From positions 23,071,581 to 23,135,580 of the forward strand of contig CM022673.1 of NCBI GenBank assembly GCA_012295275.1: a DNA stretch of 64,000 bases, written 5' to 3'. The stretch's first letter is position 1. Each line of letters starts with the position of its first letter. The translations under genes and the position numbers were made by a program. Of the stretch, positions 25,958-48,100 are shown in pieces. The stretch is from Chrysomallon squamiferum (Eukaryota; Mollusca; Gastropoda; Neomphalida; Peltospiridae). Below the pieces are notes generated by a model. It saw only the letters and a program-made list of their open reading frames with translations. It was not told where the DNA came from and searched no databases.

Positions 25958-27241
25958 TATGATTCTAAAGGACAATTAAGGGATATTAAAATGTTAAAAT
26001 CTTTGAGCCGTTAATTCAAAATCGCAACCGTTTGGTGTTGATATGTGTATAGAAACGTTTATTAATCAAACAGTTTCCGAGCACGATGTTAAAACTTAGC
26101 AGATGTGAAATGATGAAACATTTACAGCTAATGATCCCAACATCTAAAATTATATTTTTTCTATCAGTTTCAGAAATTTCAGTCATCACCTTAATATACG
26201 TTAATGACAGCTGGGCCTGATTTAGTCATAAGCTAAACAAACTGCAGCTTAGAACTTCAACGTTCAAGAAGGCCACTGAGACTTGTTGCACCTTCCTTAT
26301 AGTTTATATGTAAAATAATTAACAACAAATAGCATTAATAAATTCTTGCCAACTTCTCATTCTATGTTAAAAGAGTTCGAGTTTGATCTATACAATATGT
26401 CTAAGTTTTCACTGGATGTTTTTATAGTATTTCTTACATACGCACTGTGTGAATATGAAATCTGAAGTCTTTGTTAAAGCGCGCGTTCTCAGGGAGTGTT
26501 GACACATAACTGATGATAATTTGTAACAAAGCCCTTAATTCAAGGAGTCTATTAGCACGTCATGATTCGTTATCGAACGTTGTGTTGTTTGTAAGCAGTT
26601 TAATCAAATTATTCTGAAACCTGAAAAAGTGCGTGAACACTGGTTAATGACTATAAACAGAACATTTTGCATTCTCTGTTTACGTAATAGCTCACTTAAA
26701 AACCAAAATAAATCTATTATCTTGAATAGTTTTCTAAATAACTTTTCTTTTTACTTGCATAATAATAACAATGATTATTTATTATTTAATTCACGAGTTA
26801 AATTATTACATTCTTCCATCTTTGATTACTTAAATAATTTACATAATTTAGTAAGAATTTATATATTAAAGAGAAAAAGCGATAAATTCAGGTGCCAACA
26901 TGATGATAAAGTTTCTTTCTAAAGAAAATAAAAACTACAGTGTCCCCCTGGATCCGCTTATGAAAACCTTTTGATATCTACAATATTACATAATAAAATA
27001 CATTTCAAAGTTCCAACGGTTTGTTTAAGAAAGTTATCTGACTGATATAATAAATATGTGTCCAGATGATCCTCACACGCTCTGTAACTAATTAGATTTG
27101 CCTGTCTGATATCAAACAGTTCAAGGTGTAAGGCGATATGGAAAAGTCACGAACGGAAATTACGTCACAATATTCAGTAACTCATACGGTTCTTTCATCT
27201 TACCAAGTTATAAGAAGAAATAATGTAACAAGTGTTGTGGC

Positions 27242-27490
27242 ATTTCACTATCCCTGTATCTCTCTACCTCTATAATCTGTATAGCTAGTGTATGTTTATC
27301 TACTTATATATCTGCATTTCTGTCAGTGAGAAAATATATATATATTTTTTTTTAAGTCGCTGGCACAGGTTATGTTTCACTATCCCTGTATCTCTCTACC
27401 TCTATATCTGTATACCTAGTGTACGTTTATCTACTTATATTTCTGTCAGTGAGAAAAAAATGTATTTTTTTAGGTCGCAGACACAGGTTA
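27242..27490. repeat. Tandem duplication, two copies of about 115-130 bp
   Basis: Both copies run from tttcactatccctgtatctc through tctgtcagtgagaaa to a GTCGC(T/A)G(G/A)CACAGGTTA end. They start near 27243 and 27375 and differ by small indels. Confidence 0.85.
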
Positions 27491-27970
27491 CAGTCATTCG
27501 AAATTTCGTTCAAAGTTCCATCACATTATTAATTTCTTTTGATATTCAAAAGTGTAGTCATGCGATTTTAATAACCTCAGAAAGGTCTTACAGTGCAGCT
27601 GAAAATGAAAATCTAAAATTATATTTCCCTGAAACGAGTTCATCAAACATTCACTGGCTGTAAATCACCCGACCACCCTTCAACTTCCGCTTTCTCAGGA
27701 TGTGGTCATCATGTTTTTAAGCTAAAAGGTCATACCACACACATACACAGGTACAAATAAATCTCGCCACATTTTATCTGGAAACTGGTACGGGCAGATT
27801 GCTTTCTCCAGCAGCAAAATTACTCTTTATTATACACAAACACTTTCTGTAACCACCTGGCTTGGCTTGATTTGCTGGCTAGAAGTAAACTTTAAGTTAA
27901 CCTGACGAGTTAGATAAAACGATACGGAAAGGTTATTAATATGTACTGACTGATGCCTTTCTTTACCGAA

Positions 27971-28024
<54 letters not shown>

Positions 28025-28128
28025 GTATTTTATTTTTATTAGAGTAGTAAACAAACCATACTTATTTCCGCATCATTTACCACTTAAAACCATTTCGACA
28101 ATTTAAGATTTGTTTTCTTTATTTATCG

Positions 28129-28163
<35 letters not shown>

Positions 28164-28184
28164 TGAAGAGAGTCGGGAGGGAGT

Positions 28185-28185
<1 letters not shown>

Positions 28186-28275
<90 letters not shown>
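28186..28275 (+). repeat. (GA)n microsatellite
   Basis: An uninterrupted GA dinucleotide run of about 90 bp, preceded by (ATT)n and followed by (CA)n. Confidence 0.95.
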
Positions 28276-28278
<3 letters not shown>

Positions 28279-28746
28279 AAACACACACACACACATAGAC
28301 GGAGATAGAATATGAAACCCGTTTCTATCAGAAACTTTCTCACAACACGACAACAGCATTTCAGATTATAAACAGCCCAGAGGATATAAATAATTATGTC
28401 AACACTCCTTATACAGTTAGTCCTATTTCATACTACAAACAGCCCGTCAGTGCTGGGAAGGAATGTGAGAGCATTTCGTACACCAGGAAGTGAGAATTAA
28501 TAACTGGTATATAATTCACTAAAACCGGTATCCGAGTTCAAAATACACCGCGTCCATTGTTTGGGGCATCCTCATAGACTGGTACTCACTGTGGGATTGA
28601 AATTTAGCGGAAAGGCGTTTAGTAGTTTGGCACGTGACTTCAACAAAAGAACGCTCCATTTCCAGATGATATCGCGAGTTCAGCAGACAAATTAAGATAA
28701 GAAAAGCATTCCCCAGCAAGAACTGCTTGCAGTATATCCTATTTAT

Positions 28747-28900
28747 TTTGCCTGACATTCTTGTGGATTTTTAAAAAAAAAAAAATTTTTTAGAATATAC
28801 TGAGAAAATAGATGTAAAGTTTAGAATTTGCCTGACATTCTTGTGGATTTAAAAAAAAAAAGAAAATACACTGAGAAAATAGATGTAAAGTTTAGATTGA
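28747..28900. repeat. 80-bp tandem duplication
   Basis: The segment starting tttgcctgacattcttgtgg is present at 28747 and again at 28827. Each copy continues through poly-A and then ctgagaaaatagatgtaaag. The copies differ mainly in the homopolymer. Confidence 0.9.
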
Positions 28901-29148
28901 AAAACGAGTGGTTTCGAAACTTAAGCTTTGGTGTAAATATTTCTGCTGACATAAATGGTGAAAAAAAATAAAAAAGGGAATATGAAATCTATTGAGAATA
29001 TCTTAAATTTTAATATCAATATGGTGCAAATGTGCAATGAGATTTTACAAAATGATTAATAATAATAAAAAGCTGCAATATTTAAAATTTTTCTTCTTCT
29101 TTTAAATAAATTTTCTAGCTTATGTTTTTTATTCATTTGTTTGATTTA

Positions 29149-29188
<40 letters not shown>

Positions 29189-30747
29189 AACACACACATA
29201 AATACATAAATATTTCAAGACAACTAAAGATTTCAGTCCAGCCATTACAAATACCCAACTTTTATACATGCGTAGACGTAGATACGTATATGCCTGCTTT
29301 CTTCGATCTTTACGCCTTTAATTTTTCTCAAGTGCCACGATCTAACAAATACGATGCACCGCTGGATATTGTGCTTTGAGCAGATACACTTTTTCTTTTC
29401 TTGCGCGTAGTTTTTCTCTAGCAGAAAGCAAACGTCTGTCATAATAGACTGTTTCGTATTTACTATATACATCTGGTAAATTAAACAGGAAAATATATCG
29501 GCAATAAGAATCGGTAGTGAAAAAGGACGAAAGTATTTTCCGCGAATGTTGTCGAAACTGTCTGACTGGACCTGCCTTTAGGGCAGCGGTCTGTATTCTT
29601 TAACGTCTGCTTAGGTTTCGTGTGGAAAGCAGACGAACAACGAAGCGGTTTGCGAAACACTAAGACGCTTAAAGGATGATTGTTTACAAGTAGGTTGTTA
29701 AAACTGCGAAAGACGATATGTGTTAAAAAGTTCTTCTTAAATGGATCTAAAAAAAGGCAGCTTATGTCGTATTTTTATTTATACAGGTTTTTTCGTGTGT
29801 CTAGAAGAATAAAGGATGCGGATAATCTTAACTGTTAGTCTAGACGTTTGAAAAGACCGTTGAGTTATGAATTAGGTCTTTTAAAAAGTTGTTTACATTG
29901 TTACACTTTTTCTCATTTCTTCTGTATTTACTTATGTTTCGAAAAAGAAAGGAGCGAAAATAGAGACAGGCGACACGGTGTAACTGAAACTGTAAACACA
30001 GAGATGCTATTAGCTGTTATGGAACAATCCAGAAAAACATTTTAAATTACGACCGTGAGTTTAAACTGAGTTTTACTACACTGGCATTTTTATTGCCACG
30101 AAACGGCTGCACAGCAAGTGAATGACAGCTGCAAATCCTGATTCCAGTGAATTAATACATGGATGGTTTCTTTCAAAGAACAGAGAAAAATTGTCTTGGC
30201 CGTACCCGTGTGTCCCATAACAACCGAAGTGCAAATTAAGCGCCTGCGCGGAATGGTCTGTTTCCCATGAATGTTGCACAACCAGGAGTTATAAGTGTTA
30301 TTAAAATTGAGCACTTAACCGTACACTTACAGAATAATCCTCCGCACCTGTATCTTATCGCCTCGCACCGAAACAGACGGCGGGTTTCAGTCAATGGATT
30401 TACGCATGATGGTCCAGCGTTTCGAGAACTCACGACCGGCTTTTAAAGGACCGTTTGAAGTGCAGTGTGTAGTGTATGATACCAGGAGGATGTGATAAGC
30501 CGTGGTTAACCTTTTGGGGGAATCCAGTACTATCTACGGTTATCGGAAAAACCGCCGAGAAGAGCCTGTCATCAGAAGCAAGAAATGGTGTATTCAAGAT
30601 AGACAATCATATCGTCTTCTTTTTTCAGATGTATATTTATATATGTGTGTGTGTGTGTGCGTGTTTTTCTCTGTGATTCATCTCAAAGCATAAATATGCT
30701 TGCAGTGCTTTGATAAAAAAAAATTTGTTACACTCCAAATCGTAACA

Positions 30748-41192
<10,445 letters not shown>

Positions 41193-44153
41193 AGCTTTCC
41201 ATTTTAACATTTTGAATCTGTCCAAAATTAAAATAAAATAAATATTTTTAAAATCTGGATCGTGCATGGTCAGTGGTAACGGACTATGAAACCAAATCAT
41301 CAAAGGTTTGCGTTTAATGCAGACAGTTCGTTTTCTATGGTTTAACACGAATTTGGCACGAAAACACACGTCACATCTGTGTTAAAATTCCACAAAGACA
41401 GAGCACGTCAACACATTGTAACTGTGGCTCATTATCGGCGACTGAAATTCTTACAAGTTACACTTATTTCAACATTAATTCTACGATCTGAAAGTGTAGC
41501 TATGTATACGCGTGGCTGTCTTTCTCCTTATTTATTATTGCTGTTTTCTTTTTCGTTTGTATTCTCAGTATTTACATAGTGTTGAAATAATAGAAAAAGC
41601 AATCGATAGCAGCGTGTATAAATAACGGGAAAGGTGCGTGATAAGCGAGAAGAGTTGAAATGCTATATCCCGAAGGAAGTTTCTACATTATACAGACGCT
41701 GCTAGGTAGATAAGTGGTTTTATTTATGCCAGTTCGTTCTTGGTTGGATTGAAATAATAATAATAGAAAATAGAAAAAGAAAAAATTCCCTTGAATTTTT
41801 GTTTATTTTTTTTTTTTTTTTTTTTTTTCCTTTTTACATTTATAAAAAGAAGTTTATCGTGTAACCCACTAGCAATATACGTGTACGAAAATACTTGGTT
41901 TTTTTTCGTTTTTTTTTCTTTTTTGAGTAGTTTAGTTATACCATCTCCTGCCTCCTGTGTCGTCGTTTTTGGTAGGATTTTTTGTTGTTTTTTTTATCGA
42001 TATTTTATTTTATTATTTTATTTATTTATTTTGAAATATACCTTTCATTTATGAAATTAATTTTGTAAGTTAGAACTAGTATCGAAATGTTCTTTACTTT
42101 AATTTATGCAAATAAAATAAATAATTTGAGATACAGCATTGCTTTCATATAATATATATATTTATATGAATGTATGTATGTATGTATATAACTATTGTCA
42201 GCATTTTATAATTCCAGCATTATAATATAAATATGGCTTTCAGATTAAAATGTAAAAATCAGCATATATAATATATGCTTTATTTAAATACCAAAGATAA
42301 AAGGAAAAAAGAATAGCTTACACTTGACCACGACCATCATAAAAATATATCAGCATATCCAGATTTTGTTATGAGCAAAGTTGTAGACTGTACTGGAATA
42401 AACTTTAAAAATCCAGCTGGCAGTTAATGATGCGTAAGACAATTTATTTATTTTCACGCCTGCCTTTGGTTAATATTAAATCATCCCAGACGTTCAGGTA
42501 TAAAAACGATTGGTGAATTAAGTTACACAGAGTACAATATTAATATTAATATTTTAAAAGCATTTTGTGTTACTGTCATATAATTTTTATATTTGTATAT
42601 TAGTAGAATTTTTTATATAATAATTGTATACATTTAAAAAATGAAAATTATTAATTGTATGGTAGTGAATGTTTTAAAATGTATAACAATTGTGGTCAAA
42701 GATATGTTATATTACATCACATAACGACATTGTTAACACCAAGCAGTGTCTGTGACCTCAAATACATTTCCAACATCCATGTATAAATGTAGTTTATATT
42801 TGTACGCAAAGCTCACTATATACAATAAACAATTCTTTTTTAAAAATATATCTAACTACATATTTATTTACAACGACACTGGATTCAAAGAGAAATAGTG
42901 TTGTGGAAACATTGTGAAGTGGACTGATACTACGACTTCTTGTGCTCAGATCAGATGAATAACCACTAAGAAAATCGTTCCAGTACTAAGGTTTTTATAT
43001 CGGGTTGTAATAATATCTGAGATAAAAAAAAAACCTTGCTTCCACCACTTTTAACGGTCAGAAAAAAAATGATTGTTATAAGCTTTTTCCTAAATATCAG
43101 AAACAGGTATACCGAAGACTGATCCTAAGAGCTGAAGCATGTTGGACCAGGAGTTTCTCGTTACGATGCGTACTTCTGAACTAGCTGATGAATGACAAAT
43201 TGACAAAATGCCAGTTAAACGTCTCAACTCGAGTAGAGATATCGCATCACTCAGAAATTCCAAGACGTTATCCCGTTTTAAAATACTAATTAATGTCAGA
43301 ATTACTTTACATTTTAAAGCAGGTACATGCAAATAGATATGCTAAAAATAAGCAGACACCAGAGAAAAACTGAAAGAATGAAAAAATATGATGAAACGCT
43401 TTGACCAAAAATTGCGTACGTTTACTTAACTCATATGTTAAGTTTTGCATCGTGTCAAACGTCACCGTTAAGTAACTGTAAATTATTTTTTTGCTGGCAG
43501 AATAAATTTCTTCATAACAACATGAACAAACTGCTGTGACTAAAAAGCTATTGGGAACATTTCAGAGTAATTTGCATTTGTTAGAAAAGTATTTATCAGG
43601 GAATTTGGGTTTAGAAGAAAGGAAGCACAATCGTTGTGTTCGATATCGAAATGATATTAATCGCTTCAAAAATACTGATTCCACCAACACTAATCAGTGT
43701 AGCCCAAAAAGATAAATTAACTAATGTTTAATAACCCTGGCGTAAAAAAATTGCCAGGATGTTAAAAAGTTGTGAAGATCAATAACAAAACATAATCACA
43801 GAGTCTGGTCTATTAGTAATTAACAACAATGACATGATGCTTCAAAAAAGGCATTCTGATGTTGAAAATATATTGATACATTTTAAAACAATTAAGTAAC
43901 AGTCATACATTTAACAAATATAATTATGAATGGAAGTTCCCTGCCGTCTCTTCTTCTACCACTTATGCATCAATGGCATACGTGATTGTGTACACGTGCG
44001 TATGTATACGTATTAAGTAAATGTACAAATGATCCACTGCAACAAAATGTACTCACTTCAAGGGAGATTACTCAGATTTCTCACGAACTGCAATGTTTAC
44101 TCTAATTCATATTTGTTGATAGCATAGATAGAACTATTAAATGTATGCAAAAT

Positions 44154-44200
<47 letters not shown>

Positions 44201-44413
44201 TAATAAAACTTAATGATTTGAAGATTTTTAAAAATAATAACAGACAATGTTTACATTTAAAATATATTTAAATAAATTCTGCTTATTAACAAGTGTATGA
44301 AAAAAAAATATTAAAACAAATAAATAAATAACTTCAGAAACAGAAGTAAAATGATTTCTGGATGAAAATAAATTCTACCAAATAACCCCCCACCAAAAAA
44401 AAAAAAAAAAGTG

Positions 44414-44448
<35 letters not shown>

Positions 44449-45115
44449 AAACAATATGATATGAATATATTGCATTTAATTACAATCATTAAATCATTAT
44501 TAACAATATTCAAGTTTACAAGCAACAGTAACAAATTCATTAGAACAGTCAAGCTGAGCTCCAGATCAGTGTGAAAATATTTTGAGTTATATTTTATAAC
44601 AAACCATTAACTTAAAACTGGCTAGTAAAAGAAATTATAACAGTAAAATTACAAATGCAGCAGCGTGAATTTTATATGCTTGTAATAGTTATAACATTGA
44701 TTAAAAATGAATATCAGTGATTTTTATAGCCTGCAAATCCATTACTTTAAAATTTTCAAAATTACAGCATATCTAAAAATTATAAATACAGCAAGCACCT
44801 TAAGGCCAATTAATGACCTACTCATTTGATGTTTAACAATAAAATTAACAGGTTATCTACCAGACAAACATATAATATTTATTTTCTAAACAGTTAACTT
44901 AGAACCTTCAACATTCCAAATAGGTAAAGATATTTTCAAAAATAATATTTCATATTAACTACTAAATGTTAACAAATATAACAGAAATATGAATATTCTA
45001 AATTAATAAGAGTACATACAAAAAAAAAAAAAAAGTTTTTATATCTTAATATGTTTTCTGAATGAATGATTTACCAGTAGAGAAACAATTTTATTTTCGT
45101 TCAAGAAAGTCCAAA
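41193..45115. other. Intergenic region between two convergent genes
   Basis: 3' ends of the SRCR gene (plus) and HAGH (minus) face each other here. The sequence is AT-rich with poly-T at 41809-41828, (TA)n near 44169-44190 and (AAAT)n at 44413-44450. One open frame on the minus strand at 43090-43332 has less AT bias and is discussed as a candidate. No other gene recognised. Confidence 0.5.
45090..45095 (-). other. Candidate poly(A) signal of HAGH
   Basis: TTTATT on the plus strand reads AATAAA on the minus strand, 20 nt after the HAGH stop codon. Confidence 0.4.
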
Positions 45116-48100
45116 TCAAGAACGAAAGGAATTCTTTTCTTCTCGTAAAAATGCCATTATTTCAATTGGGTCCTTCTTTTGGCAAATTTTCTGCATCACC
45201 GATTGGCTTTAAAAAGAGAACAGAGAAAAAAAGGCATATAGGTATAGATATATTATCCATGGAGGGGGGGAGAGAGAGACAGAGAGAGAGAGAGAATAAA
45301 CATTTTAAATATGAATAAAAAAATATGACTTTAATTTATAACAGTATTCAAGTAATGTAAAACTAAAGAAAATAATTACAAACTAATAAAACACCTCCAA
45401 TTTACTAATGAAAATATTATTTTTTGTGTGTTTGTGTCTGTCTGTCTGTATATATATATATGTATTTAAAGCAATAGTACATACCAAACTCTCATAAAAG
45501 GATTTATGTCTTTTTCTTCACGAATGGTGGATGGAATGGTTGGTCGATTTGTTAGACGCTGTGTCTGTTATAAAACAGAAATTATTTTATTTTAGATTTT
45601 AATTACTTTGCATACACCATGGTAAAACAAGATAATAAAATAATACAGCTATTATTACTTCCATAAGAGGAAATATTCTGAATCGCCCAAAATGTTATAT
45701 ATTAGCTAGCTTGGCATCTTTTTTATCATCAGTGAGAACGAAAATGTGTCATGATTAGGCATTAGTTACATATCAGCTGTCAGAAGAGAGAAATAAAGAA
45801 AAAAAAAAAAAAAAAAAAAAAAAACAACTCTTTTGATGATGGATTCTTTCATCCAAGCCACTTCACATACAGCACTCTTATCTTATTTTTGTCAGATGTT
45901 TTTGATGAGCTAAAAACAATATTAAAATTATAAAATACCTCAGCCCATTCCAATTTCTTCTTAATGATCATATTGTTTGGTTCTATGTGACGTGCAAATT
46001 TCAGATTGCTGACTGTATACTCATGTCCACAGTATACTTTCTAAAATAGAACAACGTTTCAAGAAAATTTTAATATACATTTGTCTTTTACTGAATGCAC
46101 CATTTACATCAAACTATCTGTTGAAAGTTGTATCCTTATAAGCAGTCTTACCTGTTAACAATATTAAAACAAATCAGCTGTATTGTAAAACATTATTGTT
46201 CAAAATATATATACTTAATGAACAGTAATGAACAGCGACAAAACAATTTTGTATATAATAACAAGTACTTGAAACAAGCATAAATTTGAATGCATGTATA
46301 TATATATATATATAAAAATTCATACACACAAACATAAAAATATATACTATTTTTTTTTTAATTTTAAATTTACATTTAACTTCAATGAATGAAATGAGAT
46401 TGTTTAAAGAAAAGTGGAAGCACGCAAGATGCAGAGACCAACCACCTGAACCCTGACACTCTGGAATTGTTCATTTCTAAAATTCAAATTAACTAACAGT
46501 TTCGTTTGGCAACTCTGCTAATATCTCTATCAAAGCATGATACATATCGTTAGCAGTGCCTTCAAAAAATCGACCACAGCCACCAATAAACAATGTATCT
46601 CCTGAAAAATATAAATAAATAAAGAAAGAAAGAAATTAAGAAACAACATTTTAATAAATATTTAGCAACAGACAATAATAACAATTTCCCCAGTTAAAAA
46701 TATTTTATTAACAGATGTGACTACTTGGAGGGAATGAAATAGTAACAGTAGTGCAATTCTGGTTAACTCTGGTTATTAAATAAAAGTTACCTGTAAATTA
46801 TTCACTATGGTTATTAAACAAATATTACCTGAAAATGAATTACTCTCCTACAGTTTTTAACAACTGTTATAAATTAATTATTGAAACTTATCATAAACAA
46901 ATGTTACCTGTGAAGACCACAGGCTGTTCATCATTCAGTCCTGTAACATAGTAACATATGTGACCAGTTGTGTGACATGGTGTAAATAAACATTTTATCC
47001 TCAGTGAACCAATCTGAAAAATGAGAAAAAAACAAGACATAAACAATTTTATTATCACTTTACCTATTTGAATAATGACCATCAACAACACACAAATAAC
47101 AGATTATTTTCAATCCATGTAAAAAATAATAAATGAACTAGTAAATAACATTAAGTAAGCAAATAAATAAAGGAAAAAAGTTCAGATATTCCTTCTTTAC
47201 AGTAAACTGAATAAAATAATTTTTGAAAGCATTATTTCATTTCTTTTCTTTCTTTTTTGATTATTATTATTATTTGTTGTTTTTTGCCCCCTTGACCATC
47301 AGTAATTTAAAAAAATACTGGTGATCAACTTTACATAATTCTGAAATAATGTACAATTGAAGCATTAGGAAATTTAACTTTACTAATACCTGAATTTGGC
47401 AATATTATTTTAATTCTAGAAAACTAATCAAACAATACAAATTACAGTCAAACCTCTTTATAATGCTGACACTGGTTTGTCTTTATAAACAAGCTATATA
47501 ATAAAGCATTTTCTGAGATTAAAAATTACTACAGGCATCAAAACTCAATACTAACCCATAATAACCCAGTTCTTGCTTACTTCTCTCAGAGAAATCAAGA
47601 AGTATGCTGAATTAAAGACCACTTTATTTTGATTGTTCAACAGGCTGATATTAAGAAATGAATATTTGAGGGAACAAAATGCTAACTCGAACCATTTACA
47701 TGGCTTGATTCGTGTCGTCACTACAAGATCACATGTTACAAAATACAAAATACAAAACAAGTGGGTTATTTCTTAAACTTATCTAACATTTTTATTTATA
47801 CAGTTACTGAAATATATGCTAAATAGTCTTAATGTTTAAAAATAATACCAACTATTATAATGTACTGGTACCAACCAGTGGTCAGATAATTAGAACAACT
47901 CATCTTATCAAATAAAATTATTAGGAGTCATAAACAATTATGAATTAGATAACAGTTCTTTAAAAGCATTTTCTGTAATGCCATGCTAAGTTAAATTCTT
48001 AATTTTTTCAAAATAACTATACAGAAAAATATAATTATTATTCATGAAACATGAGACAAAATGCTGTGATTGTTGATTTATTGGTTAATTATGCATTTGC

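Larger units (their letters stand above)
25958..30747. other. Intergenic region
   Basis: Candidate poly(A) signals (AATAAA) for the upstream gene are at 26337-26342 and 26927-26932. The region holds a tandem duplication at 27242-27490, (ATT)n at 27970-28024 and 28129-28163, (GA)n at 28186-28275, an 80-bp tandem duplication from 28747, and (TA)n at 29154-29180. The last 700 bp (from about 30050) are less AT-rich with several CpGs and probably include the promoter or 5' UTR of the SRCR gene. Confidence 0.5.

Noticed and set aside
30076-30433. Overlapping minus-strand frames just upstream of the SRCR gene
   Set aside because: Three mutually exclusive frames with no recognisable domain. More likely the promoter or 5' UTR, whose lower AT content opens frames by chance.
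43641-43740. Minus-strand hydrophobic frame of about 38 codons (FWATLISVGGISIFEAI)
   Set aside because: Short, without a start codon or firm splice sites. Chance frames of this size are common in this AT-rich DNA.
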